Shown piece after piece: positions 33,720 through 44,805 of a stretch of 64,000 nt of DNA. Position 1 is the stretch's first letter; the number at the start of each line of letters is the position of its first letter. The stretch spans positions 146,716,645 to 146,780,644 of the forward strand of contig NC_079147.1 in NCBI RefSeq assembly GCF_945859685.1. Reading direction: 5' to 3'. The position numbers were made by a program, and so were the translations under genes. The notes under the pieces are model-generated. The model did not search any database. It was given only the letters and a program-made list of their open reading frames with translations, and had not been told where the DNA came from. This DNA is from Eupeodes corollae (taxonomy: Eukaryota; Arthropoda; Insecta; Diptera; Syrphidae).

Positions 33720-34880
33720 TTGATATGCCAGTACTTGCCGAACGTGGTAGGATGGGCTGTATTGTACCGTTCCTGGCGAATTCATCTGCCTTATAGTTAC
33801 CTGCAATGTCTCTATGGCCCGACACCCAGCAAAGGTGAATATTAAACTGTTGCTCCATCTCCATTAGAGATGATCGATAGTTATGGAATGTTATACAGTT
33901 TGTAGAGACAGAGTCCAGAGATTTGATAGCGGCCTGGCTATCAGAGAAAATACAGATATCAGATGTTGATGTTTGGTTCCCGAGGAGACGGGACAGAACA
34001 CCACCTTGCGGTGTCCCTCTACTAATGAATCGTCTACCAGAAGAGTTGCCCAGTTTTAAGTTAATTATTCTGCTAATCATCATTAAATGAATTAACTCCC
34101 CAAGCGAACTCTCATCATTTAGAGATGTTAGTGCAGATGTGATTGCAGATGTGTCCTTGTTGTTAATACCACCTTCAATATCAAGGAAAGCAACCATAGT
34201 GAACTCTTTATGATAGAGGGAATATTCGAAGGTGCGTACTTAAGTGTGTAACGCTGTTGCCACCGATTTACCTTTACAGTAGGCATGTTGAGACGAAGAC
34301 AGAAGTCCTGTATCGATACTTCCTTAAATGGATATCAATCAATCTTTCCAAGGTCTTAAGAAGGAATGATGATATACATATAGGTCGTAGATCTTTAGGA
34401 TTGACTTGCGAGCATTTACCTGCTTTGGGCATAAAAACAACTTTAACTTCGCTCCATGCCGAGAGAACATGGAACAGGTAAAGACAGCTGGTAAAAATTG
34501 CCTCAAGGATTGGTGCAATTATGTCAGAAGCCTTTTGTAACTCGGCTGGTATTATTCCATCTAGTCCTACAAGTGGACAAGCAATTTCTAGCGATCTGTT
34601 CATAGCTGAGGTAAGGATATTGACTTTGTTGTCAAGTTCATTAGCGTCAGAGGAAGGACTAGATAGTCCAGGTTCTAGTAAACTCTGTAATGAGTTACTG
34701 TATGAAGCCCAGTCAGTTTTCCGATAGTTTCGAAAAGTCAATGGACTCGGGTTATCATCCACATTTACATTGAACTGGATATATCTATGATCAGAGAACG
34801 AGTGTTCTTTGGATACTTTCCAGTCTAAGGTCATATGGTGTATTGTAATAGAAACTTCAAAAAACAATTCAAGCTTCAAA
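33720..34880 (-). pseudogene. LOA-type LINE with RT-to-RNase H deletion
   Basis: Minus strand: linker (HSFSDHRYIQFNVNVDDN), RT start (DGIIPAELQKASDIIAPILE; DLRPICISSFLLKTLERLI), a break near 34260, then MVAFLDIEGGINNKD and RGTPQGGVLSRLL. At about 33985 it is joined directly to TSDICIFSDSQAAIKSLDS of RNase H, so the YADD box and thumb are missing. It ends in WVSGHRDIAGNYKADEFARN and is cut at the RTE tail. Same subfamily as 22660-25535. Confidence 0.83.
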
Positions 34881-35822
34881 AACTAGTTTCCAAACAAAAA
34901 TTAAACTTTTAAGTGTAAGTAGCATATTTTGACGAAAAGGTGCTCAAAATACCGCAATAATAAAAACCCGTATTTATTAATTTGTTAGTTATTTCTTGCA
35001 GAACAAACAATGTTAAGGTTAAATATAGAGAATTCACGTTGGTTTACGTGATAGTAGCACTTTAATCATCAAATGATCATTTTATCGTGAGTGATATTAT
35101 TTTTGGATCTATTCATACATAACTCAAGTGTTGTTTATGACAGTTATTTCATACCTGCTATCGATATCAATATTAAATTTGATATAGTAAAGTAATTGAG
35201 GTGCCAATAAGCTTAGCTACTTATTTGTTCGGTATTTACTTTTTTGTAAAGTGGACACTTAAAAATAAATGACATTTTATACATTTACAAAATCACTGTG
35301 GGTGGTTAAGCTTCTTAAGGTTGCATTGGTCAGAAATAGAGTCCTCAGGATTTGTTTCTAACGGTAAAGAGCTAATTTTGTCGTTTTTTTGCTGTTCGAG
35401 TAAGTAAAGGTGAAACCTTAAATTAACATAACATATATGTACATATGTCAAGGTACTTAAAACCAAACTCATTTAAAAAATTACGTGTCCTTCTCTGGCT
35501 TTTTAAAAATCCAGTTGACGACAAAATTTGTTAATCTCAAATGCGTTTTACATAAATTAATCTGAAAACATCAATCAAATTGAAACAAGCAGAACAATTT
35601 TCAGGTCGAAAAGTAACAATAGTTTTTCCTATTCGGATCCCAGCCCTGATAAATTTTTATGAACTGGAATTTTTTGTCCATTCTGTTAGTTCTAAAGCTT
35701 GATGTAATTGTATATAGTCCAGGCGAAAAACGGTTTAAGTCCATATTTTTGCCAGATCTAATACTAAAAACGACATTTTGTAGTACTTTATATTTGTTTT
35801 TTTGGAAAAAAAAATGTTTCCA
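34881..35822. other. AT-rich stretch, no gene seen
   Basis: Short ORFs only; no recognisable motif on either strand. Confidence 0.5.
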
Positions 35823-35824
35823 TA

Positions 35825-37870
35825 TAGGGTAGGTTAGGTTAGGTTGGAGTGGCTGTCCAGATGTCATTGACGCACGTAGACCTCAAGGGTCGATTGTGAT
35901 ACCACTAATGAGGTTACTCATGAGAGAGTAATGAACTTAAACAAACCATTTCGTACTTTTAATAAAGTTAGACGTTTTGTGTCAATCGTTGCCAGTTCAC
36001 TGGTATTATCGAAGAAGGGATTACCGAGAAAGTTATTCCTTCTAAGTTTTATGTCTATACTTGGTCATATTTGCTTGGTTGCAAGGCAGGGGGTACTCTG
36101 TGACCATCTAGCATTTGTTGATTCTAGAGCATATTGCTTGAGAAGATATTTGCATGTAGCAAGTGGTGTTCTTATGTTATGTTTTTGTCTAACATTAGGC
36201 AGAAATGTTCCGTTTTTGGCGAGCTCATCGGCTTTGCAATTTCCCAGAATGTCTTTGTGGCCCGGCACCCAAATGAGGTGAATGTTAAACTGTTCCGTCA
36301 TCTCATTCAGAGATGATTGACAATCGTGGACTGTTCGAGAGTTTGTGGAGACAGACGCGAGATATTTAAGAGCGGCTTGGCTGTCCGAGAAGATTCGTAT
36401 ATCCTTACAAGATATAACGTTTTCTTTGAACCAGGATAGTGCTTCTTTAATCGAGATTACTTCTGCCTGGAATACGCTACATTGATTGGGAAGTCTATAG
36501 GATAGACTGAGATTCAGCTGTTCCGAAAAAATACCACTTCCAACTCCGTGATCGGTGATCTTGAAGGGATGGACACATGGAAGCTTTTACCGAATACCAT
36601 TTTTATGGTGGTATAGTCTAAGCGATCTGGGATAGATCTGAAACTGTCTAGAATAGTAGTATGTCCAGTATTGTTACTGGTCCATTGAGAGGTGGCTCTA
36701 AGCCTCACACATGAGTTGGATGCCACCAATTTGGAGAAGATGTCAAGAGGTGTTAGAATTAAGCGCACTTACAGTGCTGCGGTTGGTATTGAGCGAAGTG
36801 CTCCTGTGGTGCACATACCTGCTGACCGCTGGACTTTGATAAGCTTATTTAGATTTACCATCTTGTCCAGTGCGGTCCACAATACGACAGCTCCATAAAT
36901 GAGTATCGGTCTGATTACCGAAGTGTATAGCCAGTGGGTTATTTTTGGGAGGAAGCCCCATTTTGATCCTATGGCCTTTTTACAAGTAAAAAGCGCTACA
37001 GTAGCCTTTTTTACTCTTTCATCAATATTTGCCTTCCAATTTTGTTTTTTGTCAAATATGAGGCCTAAATATTTAGCTTGAAAGCTTAATGGTATTCCTC
37101 TAATCTTGGGTGGGCTAATCTAAGGAATTTTATATCTTCTCGAAAAGAGTATTAATTCTGTTTTATGTGGATTGACGTCCAATCCTCATTGCTTAGCCCA
37201 TTTAGTTAGCCTATTTAAGGCATTTTGTAGGAGTTCCGAGAGAACTTGGGGGTGCTTCCCAGATACGAATATTACAACATCGTCAGCATAGGCAATCACC
37301 TTGAAACCCTCTGCTTCCAATAATGTAAGTAGGTCGCTTACTACCATGTTCCATAAAAGAGGCGAAAAGACCCCACCTTGGGGAGTGCCTCGATTCACCG
37401 ATCTGATGGTAGTAAAACTTCTTATGCTAGAAGTTATTGTCCTGCTTTTGAGCATGAGACTTATAAGATCTATGAGTGATTTCTCTAATTTCAGCTTATC
37501 CATTGCTGTTGTGATCGCCTGGTAATTTACGTTGTTGAAAGCTCCTTCAATATCTAGGAACGCTACTAAGTTATATTCTTTGTATTCGAGGGAACGTTCA
37601 ATAATACGTACCAGCGAGTGAAGTGCTGATTCTACTGATTTTCCCTTAGAGTAAGCATGTTGAGCTGTGGAAATGAGACATGGTTTTATGTTATGTCTGA
37701 TGTTAATTTCAATCAATCTTTCCAAGGTTTTAAGAAGGAAGGATGATAGGCTGATTGGTCTTAGATCTTTAGGGTTAGCTCGTAAAGGTTTCCTGCTTTA
37801 AGAATGAAGACTACTTTTGCCATTCTCCAGGCTTTGAGAATATATCTCAACCTTAAACAGCTTGTCAGAA
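35825..37870 (-). pseudogene. LOA-type LINE, second subfamily, RT and RNase H
   Basis: The minus-strand RT ORF 37725-37186 (179 aa) is open and well kept: LVAFLDIEGAFNNVNY (first catalytic Asp), NRGTPQGGVFSPLLWNMVV and VIAYADDVVIFVSGKHPQ (YADD). Downstream in broken frames come a linker, the RNase H core (near 36370) and MTEQFNIHLIWVPGHKDILG, then a deleted C-terminus. The 3' UTR ends CTGGACAGCCACTCC and a CCTAA-type tail at 35825-35842. The 5' side is truncated near 37870. Confidence 0.85.
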
Positions 37871-40010
37871 CGATTTCCAATGGTGGAATGAGCATTCCAA
37901 ATAAGGTAATTCATTATTCAATTTGGATATTGCATAAATAAAGCGCATACATACATACATGTGTTTTTAATCAACATTTTATTTCTTCCTACAGTTTGGA
38001 TTTTTGTTTTGTTAAACTTAAATAACAATATCACTGAAAATTCAAGCTTAGGAAGACTTACAGTGTGTGATTATTTTGATGTAATTTTTAACCACTTTTT
38101 CTCACACTTCTGCGGTTTTCGGTTGACCAAAACTTCAGTAATCTAGGATTTTAATCAAGTATTCGCATTAAAAGACAAATTCCTGGCCAAAACAAATTGT
38201 TCAATTGTTGCGAACGCCACGAAATCATTGGAGAAACTTGAACTTTCATCAGCAATATTTACGACCAACGTCAGTAACACTTCCACGATAGTAAGTTTAA
38301 GAGTTCACTATTGTTCGGTGTCGTCTAACATACAAAACAAAATGACATCATTTTAAAACCCTGAGTTCTTTTAATAACTAATTGTAAAACTAAATAATAT
38401 TATAGGTTTGTTTTTGTAAGATTGACTCGACTGTTGTGTAGACATAAGTTGTATTATTTGTTTGTTATTTGGAAAAATGTAGGTTCAACAAATAAAAAGC
38501 CATCTGTGGCACGCAAATATCTACACATAGGCCATTATCTACGAACGAACCCTTTTCCTTCAATTCTTACTTCATTCAACTTCAATATTCAAAACGAAAA
38601 CACGGAAAGGAATTAAAATTCGGCATTTTAGTTCTGGTTTTTTTTACAATTACATATGTTTTAAATTTTTTTGACAAATATTCAACTGAATCAACTTTTT
38701 AATATAAAAACCCGGACTTCTGCGGATTGGTTTTGTGACAATTAATCACTGTACTATATATGGAATCCCAAAAAACAGCACTTTTATAACACGTCAAGTT
38801 GAGTTTGGCAGGTATCAAATGACAGCGCACTACCAACTTGAAACCAATTGGCTACGATAAATCTCGAGTTGGATAGGCTATCCTCGATATGTGGATTTTT
38901 AGAAACCTTATTAAACGAGTTGGATAACAACTTTTCCTAAGAGCAGACAAAAATTCAGATTTCAAAGTCCAACATTATTGTTAAACAAAATTTTCAAAAA
39001 ACACATACACTTTAAATTAATTTTCGAGTTCCTTCAAATTCAACCATATGTTGAATCAGCTGTTCTGCCAGATAACTACACATGCCATAAATTCTTGGAT
39101 ACTTTGAATTTGACATTCCAACTGTATTGATTCAGCTGTTCTATTTCACGTAAAACACTAATAATTAGGTGTTCCTTGGGTAAATTTAGATTTCCTTCAA
39201 AAATGTATTGTTTTTCTTGGCGCATAGAATAAGATTGAAATTGGTTTTTGTTTTGTGGTTGTATTAGTGTATATATAAATGAGTGCGGTGGAGATGTCTA
39301 ATTCCCAGATAACTATTTTTATAAAATTATATTAGTATTGATGCAAAAAGGGATAAATCTGTCAAAAATACAGATCTGCAGATTTGATCTTAAATCAAAA
39401 ATAAATCCAATTACATTTTGTCGCATGAAATGCAAAAGCAAGTTAAATTTGTATTTGACACATCTATATTAAGAATAAATTGATTAATTTTACCCGTGGA
39501 AACCCCCCTAACTAACTATCCGTCTGAGATTGAACGCAGCCATTCCAGACGTTTTTCAATAGATCTGATCAATTGTTAACTTGCATGGTCTGAAACCATA
39601 TTGATATTTTCCTTTTATGTTTTTTAGCGTGTGTTTTAAGACGGTTTTTTTAAGAAGTACAATTCATATAATATTAATGTTATGGCCAAATATTTAGCTT
39701 TATTATAAAGATAAGGACTTGTCATCATGTTTTTAAAAGGATTTCAAGCAAGTGACGACCCGGTTGTTTCGAGTAAAAAGAACGAAACAAAATTTTTCTT
39801 TCGACCGCGGTTAATGGGTTGAGGTGACCTTAACTGATAAGCTAAGTCTCGAACTGGTTTTATACAGCACCAGTTTAGAATTTATCGTGAGATTTTTGGA
39901 TTCAATGAGTCTTGATTAGCTAGTGTTAGCAGGTTTCCACGTACCGCATCTTCTATATTAATTTCGGCCGCGTATGCCGTAGTTATGAGAATTTGTTGAC
40001 GATTGTCCCT
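37871..40010. other. AT-rich stretch, no gene seen
   Basis: Contains a short ACATACATACAT tract near 37950. ORFs at 37961-38146 and 38422-38616 are short, A/T-biased and unrecognised. No repeat termini noticed. Confidence 0.45.
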
Positions 40011-40012
40011 TT

Positions 40013-40765
40013 GGTTAGGTAATGTTAGGTTAAAGTGGCTGTCCAAGATGGAAACGGACACACTTAGGCCAGTTTAATTCCTCCTAAGCTCTATGGAACC
40101 AGTTTTATTCCCTTAAGAAACGTGAGAGGCTGATTTTGCTAATATGATTTAGATCGTTAAAGAAGAATTCTCCTAGGCAATTCTTACGTTTTCTTACTTC
40201 CTCCTGGAACACGCTACAATGATTGGGAAGGCGGAATGAGAGACTCAGTAGTTCAGAGTACACACCAACTCCTTCTTTTGTTTTTGAACCATCTGTATAA
40301 AAATGGATTGACCCATCTTCCAGGAATGTTCTATTCTCCCAGTAGTCTGTGTGCTTGCTTCTAAATACCTAAGAAATAGGGAGTGGCAATTGTTGTTGTT
40401 AGTCCACTGCGACGAAGCTTTGAGGCAAATAGCAGAGCTTGCAGCTATTTGTTTGCTTAATATGTCAAGAGCTGTCATGTAGAGTAAGGTGTGTAGTGCC
40501 GCAGATGGGGTCGCGGTCGTGCGAAGCGATCCGCTTATACATAGGCTAGCTGAACGTTGGACTTTATTTAATTTATCCAGGTTTATACCTTTCTCTAAAG
40601 CAGTCAGCCATACTGCCACACCGTACATTAAAATCGGTCTGATTACCGATGTGTACAGCCAATGCGTGATTCTGGGTTGTAAGCCCCATTTATTACCAAT
40701 AGCTTTTTTGCAAGAAAAGAGAGCTTCAGTAGCTTTTTTGACTCTTTCCCTTTGGTAGATATGAT
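40013..40765 (-). pseudogene. LOA-type LINE fragment (linker before RNase H, plus 3' end)
   Basis: The minus-strand ORF from 40628 reads YGVAVWLTALEKGINLDKLN, KVQRSASLCISGSLRTTATP and ALDILSKQIAASSAICLKAS, the RT-to-RNase H linker of the LOA-type family, with further sequence to 40765. A deletion near 40200 removes RNase H and most of the C-terminus and joins to the 3' UTR (GGACAGCCACTTTAACC) and a degenerate CCTAA-like tail at about 40013-40035. Same subfamily as 22660-25535. Confidence 0.8.
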
Positions 40766-40959
40766 TATTTGGTAGGCCACCCTATACCGATGCCTCGCTT
40801 AAAATGTCGGCCATGTTTATCCTTCATAGTCTTTATCAGTTTATTTGAGATGCCGAAATCTCTGTAAGCCTATTAACAGATGAAAATCGGTTTTATTTCA
40901 CTTTTATAAAGTGCAATAAGGCCGATTTCTGAAATTTAATCCCATTTCGCTTGGCTTTG

Positions 40960-41620
40960 AATAACATCTGTAAAAAAAAATCTGTAGCTCATGCTGATGA
41001 TTTGGTCTTACTGGTCTAGGAAAAATTCGTCACAGTAATTAGCGAAATCACAGAGATGGCTCTGAAAAATGTTAGCAACTGGGCCAAGTCCTCTGCTTGA
41101 CTTGGTTTTTACCACCAAAACTTAAATACCCGCCTTCACCTTACCCCGACTCAACGATCAAATGCTGTCTTTATCCTCCAGCTCGAAACATCTAGCAGTC
41201 ATACTAGATCCCAAACGCAACTACAAAGTAAACATTGAAGAACTAGTTAAGAAGGCCTGCATTGCCTTATACGCCTGTAGAAAAACGTTTTGTTAAAAAG
41301 TGGGGCCTTCAATCGAAGATGATTTCGCAGGACGTGTACGAACCTATTTGGTCTTACGGTTCGATTGTGTGGTCGCCTGCTCCTAACAAGAAATACAATA
41401 TAGAGAAACTAAGGTAGATTCAACGAATAGCTAGTATCTGCACAACAGAAGACCTTTGATCATGCTTCAAATGTTATTCTGCATTTCCTACCAGTAGACG
41501 TAAACATTAAATATTTATTATCATGAAGTGTAATTAGGCTTGAAGAATCAAACTGTGGGTTTTCCAGACCCTATGGCCAGGGCTAGATTTAGAGTAATTT
41601 TCAAAATAAAGTTTTTCAAT
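40960..41620 (+). pseudogene. LOA/R1-group LINE fragment, plus orientation
   Basis: Plus-strand translation shows AHADDLVLLV (YADD-equivalent), then KFVTVISEITEMALKNVSNW, with the thumb and linker in drifting frames (ILHFLPVDVNIK near 41490). Many stops. An RNase H fragment in the same orientation at 43795-44140 may be its continuation, separated by rosa copy 2 and a hAT-like fragment. Confidence 0.68.
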
Positions 41621-41786
41621 AAATAATTTATTGTGAACCCTTTAGTATTGACCAATTGAAAAAGGAATTATTTAAAATTATTTTCAATGCTCAGGAAAGA
41701 AAGCTTCGATAGACGGTTTTGTCCCATAGTGGTTCGAAGCCTATTTTTTGAAGTTTAGTGCAATTTGTTACCATCAAAACCAAATA

Positions 41787-43088
41787 AACGGTGATTTTTT
41801 AAGAGCTTGAGAACTTTAAAAAAAAAACGCATAAAATTTGCAAAATCTCATCGATTCTTTATTTGAAACGTTAGATTGGTCCATGACATTTACTTTTTGA
41901 AGATAATTTCATTTAAATGTTGACTGCGGCTGCGTCTTAGGTGGTCCATTCGGAAAGTCCAATTTTGGGTAACTTTTTCGAGCATTTCGGCCGGAATAGC
42001 CCGAATTTCTTCGGAAATGTTGTCTTCCAAAGCTGGAATAGTTGCTGGCTTATTTGTGTAGACTTTAGACTTAACGTAGCCCCACAAAAAATAGTCTAAA
42101 GGCGTCAAATCGCATGATCTTGGTGGCCAACTTACCGGTCCATTCCTTGAGATGAATTGTTCTCCGAAGTTTTCCCTCAAAATGGCCATAGAATCGCGAG
42201 CTGTGTGGCATGTAGCGCCATCTTGTTGAAACCACAAGTCAACCAAGTTCAGTTCTTCCATTTTTGGCAACAAAAAGTTTGTTAGCATTGAACGATAGCG
42301 ATCGCCATTCACCGTAACGTTGCGTCCAACAGCATCTTTGAAAAAATACGGTCCAATGATTCCACCAGCGTACAAACCACACCAAACAGTGCTTTTTTCG
42401 GGATGCATGGGCAGTTCTTGAACGGCTTCTGGTTGCTCTTCACTCCAAATGCGGCAATTTTGCTTATTTACGTAGCCATTCAACCAGAAATGAGCCTCAT
42501 CGCTGAACAAAATTTGTCGATAAAAAAGCGGATTTCCTGCCAACTTTTCTAGGGCCCATTCACTGAAAATTCGACGTTGTGGCAGATCGTTCGGCTTCAG
42601 TTCTTGCACGAGCTGTATTTTATACGGTTTTACACCAAGATCTTTGCGTAAAATCTTCCATGTGGTCGAATAACACAAACCCAATTGCTGCGAACGGCGA
42701 CGAATCGACATTTCACGGTCTTCAGCAACACTCTCAGAAACAGACGCAATATTCTCTTCTGTACGCACTGTACGCATTCGTGTGGTTGGTTTAATGTCCA
42801 ATAAAGTGAACTGAGTGCGAAACTTGGTCACAATCGCATTAATTGTTTGCTCACTTGGTCGATTATGTAGACCATAAATCGGACGTAAAGTGCGAAACAC
42901 ATTTCGAACCGAACACTGATTTTGGTAATAAAATTCAATGATTTGCAAGCGTTGCTCGTTAGTAAGTCTATTCATGATGAAATGTCAAAGCATACTGAGC
43001 ATCTTTCTCTTTGACACCATGTCTGAAATCCCGCGTGATCTGTCAAATACTAATGCATGAAAATCCTAACCTCAAAAAAATCACCCTT
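41787..43088 (-). mobile_element. DD41D (rosa-type) Tc1/mariner element, copy 2, apparently complete
   Basis: 1302 bp between TA duplications (41785-41786, 43089-43090). Termini, read inward: AAGGGTGATTTTTTTGAGG on the start side and AACGGTGATTTTTTAAGAG on the other. It carries one uninterrupted transposase ORF. By eye it differs only at scattered positions from the copies at 1393 and 48984, so the family moved recently. It lies between LOA-type and hAT-like fragments. Confidence 0.95.
41890..42975 (-). CDS. DD41D Tc1/mariner transposase, intact ORF (361 aa)
   Basis: Cut-and-paste transposase that would bind the element's terminal repeats and insert at TA. The N-terminal third has two helix-turn-helix-like segments (LTNEQRLQIIEFYYQNQCSV; SIRRRSQQLGLCYSTTWKIL) around RTEENIASV. 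The catalytic DDE-type domain follows: FSDEAHFWLNG (first Asp, about residue 160), WFQQDGATCHTA (second Asp) and CDLTPLDYFLWG (third Asp, the one in PLDY). Forty-one residues separate the second and third, defining DD41D, the rosa group first known from Ceratitis rosa. The start ATG lies about 110 bp inside the terminus. All catalytic positions are present and there is no internal stop, so it may be functional; expression is unknown. Confidence 0.93.
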   Translation of the reverse strand: MNRLTNEQRLQIIEFYYQNQCSVRNVFRTLRPIYGLHNRPSEQTINAIVTKFRTQFTLLDIKPTTRMRTVRTEENIASVSESVAEDREMSIRRRSQQLGLCYSTTWKILRKDLGVKPYKIQLVQELKPNDLPQRRIFSEWALEKLAGNPLFYRQILFSDEAHFWLNGYVNKQNCRIWSEEQPEAVQELPMHPEKSTVWCGLYAGGIIGPYFFKDAVGRNVTVNGDRYRSMLTNFLLPKMEELNLVDLWFQQDGATCHTARDSMAILRENFGEQFISRNGPVSWPPRSCDLTPLDYFLWGYVKSKVYTNKPATIPALEDNISEEIRAIPAEMLEKVTQNWTFRMDHLRRSRSQHLNEIIFKK

Positions 43089-43090
43089 TA

Positions 43091-43790
43091 CATTCTCAAT
43101 GCAATTTCGAGATTTGGGAATGTAGCTCTGAAATTTGATTTTCGAGAATTTGGTAGTAAAATAGTTCCGGCGATTGATCTGTTCCATAGTTCTTTTCCTT
43201 TTTGTATGAGTCAATCAAAGAACCACCTTATTACCAAGACTAGGCTCTAAATCATCCGGATATACTTTCACCAATGCCTCTGTTGCAGCGTGCAAATTTT
43301 CAGCATCTATCTTCTCGATGTGATTCAGGAATCCAAATCTCGAACGTACATCTTCATGGCATGCAATCTTTCAGTAAGAGAAACGGATAGCTGGTCAATC
43401 ACTGGGATGAAGGCGGATACTTTGTATTTTTCCTTGGGTGACCGATTTGCGTCTTGTGCTTTCCCGTAATCGTATTTATCAAAATCATTTCGTTTAGATT
43501 CCACGAATGATTTCAATGATTATAGTGCACGCATTGCCGATTCAAGAGTCATTTTCGGGTCTTGCAACATCTTGTTTGTAGCTTTGAATCACTTCAAGAT
43601 ATCGTTCCAAAATCTTGCAAACAAAGCGGTTTCGAGACCACTCTTCTTCTGTAGAAGGTTCGTTGCTTCATTCCTCACGATGTCTTTTTGCTCTTTATTG
43701 GAAGATATACTGGTTAGAGCTTCTTCGATTTACGAATAGCCGTTCAATAAGGCTTTCTCAGCTTCAGCTCGATAAGAATCTGTGCTTTTT
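43091..43790 (-). pseudogene. hAT-like (ZMYM1/DUF4371-type) transposase fragment
   Basis: Minus-strand blocks MLQDPKMTLESAMRAL, SFVESKRNDFDKYDYGKAQ and EKYKVSAFIPVIDQLSVSL are characteristic of the hAT-derived transposases often annotated zinc finger MYM-type protein 1-like. A C-terminal part continues, frameshifted, to about 43100 (FGFLNHIEK-like and YPDDLE-like segments). No zinc-finger N-terminus, dimerisation C-terminus or inverted termini are visible. A dead fragment; rosa copy 2 directly abuts it. Confidence 0.7.
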
Positions 43791-43794
43791 CAAT

Positions 43795-44140
43795 ACTAAA
43801 AACTGGCCGCTTTTCTTCTCCGATAATTTCTCAGTCAGCCTCAACACCAACCCCAGTGTCACTCTTATTTGGGTTCCAGGTCATAATGACATGGATGGAA
43901 ATGAACGGGCTGATGATATGGCCCGTCGGGGATCGGCCCTTCATAGCTTACTTACGGAAAGGGTAAACATTCCTTTTTCAGATATTAAGGGCAAAATGTT
44001 CTCAATTTTTCTTACAGAATCCAACAGTCTAAGGGTCTGTACTATATCTAAGAAGACATGGCCTTCCTATAACAAAAACAATTCTACCGAACTTTTATGC
44101 AGACCTAGGTATGATATAGCCAGGGTAACTGGACACTGGT
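43795..44140 (+). pseudogene. LINE RNase H fragment
   Basis: Plus strand: FFSDNFSVSLN (RNase H Asp region, degraded), then VTLIWVPGHNDMDGNERADD, MARRGSAL and a downstream C-terminal region ending RPRYDIARVTGHW. The WVPGH...GNE.AD motif is the conserved histidine/aspartate end of LINE-encoded RNase H. Open for about 175 codons. Possibly the continuation of 40960-41620. Confidence 0.78.
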
Positions 44141-44645
44141 AGATAAGATAGACGTAGCTCGGAGACCAACATGAAAGTCAAACTGTGTTTCACTTTCTTT
44201 GTCCTGGTCTGGCTAGTTCTAGAATGTCAAGCTTAGGAAGGAACATACATTTGTTGGTGTAATAATCCTTTGAAAACTCCTTTGATCCCAAATTGATATC
44301 CCTTTAAATTACAAAAAATGTCCAGAAACCCAACAATGAACACATTCATATTCATACCTTCCTTAACTTTTTATTACCAACCATTAAACATTAGAGTGTT
44401 TAGCGTACTTTGCGATTAAATTAATACAGAAACCAAATATAAATAAATTTATCAATGGATCTTTTTTATCTATTTTTAATAAAGTAAACAATTTTTATTT
44501 ATTTTAAAAACAAACTTGAAAAAACTCTCTCTCTTTACTCCGCACTCCTCTTAGCTAAAAAGACAAATCTCCTTCATTCATTTTAATCATTTCAAGATTT
44601 TTTATCAAAAGCCCACTCTCAGTGGGAATTTTCATTTTTTTTGTT

Positions 44646-44672
44646 TTGATAACATAAATTCACAAGTTATCA
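44646..44672. promoter_or_regulatory. Candidate GATA-type sites upstream of the GH31 gene
   Basis: TTGATAAC at 44646-44653 and the reverse form TTATCA at 44667-44672 lie about 110-135 bp upstream of the inferred start site. GATA factors drive many fly gut and fat-body enzyme genes; a role here is inference from motif and position only. Confidence 0.3.
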
Positions 44673-44746
44673 CTACATACTTCAAAATTCATAGCAGGGG
44701 AGGGAGATAATAGGCTTGACAATCAAATGTAGGTAAGGTACACTAT

Positions 44747-44785
44747 TATAAAAGCAATCAACCAGTTGGTCAGAACATTCAGTAG
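44747..44785 (+). promoter_or_regulatory. TATA box and initiator of the GH31 gene
   Basis: TATAAAAG at 44747-44754 is followed 34 bp later by an initiator-like TTCAGTA, with the likely start at A 44781. That leaves a 25-nt 5' leader before the ATG at 44806. The spacing is canonical for a TATA-Inr fly promoter. Confidence 0.7.
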
Positions 44786-44805
44786 TTATTGAGCATTTTA
44801 TCCAA

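Noticed and set aside
36134..36316. Small plus-strand ORFs in 34-37 kb as host genes
   Set aside because: All lie antisense to legible LOA-type RT or RNase H sequence.
42579..42794. A 71-codon ORF, seen identically at 2169-2384 and 49278-49493, as a conserved gene
   Set aside because: It is the antisense shadow of the rosa transposase and recurs only because the transposon does.
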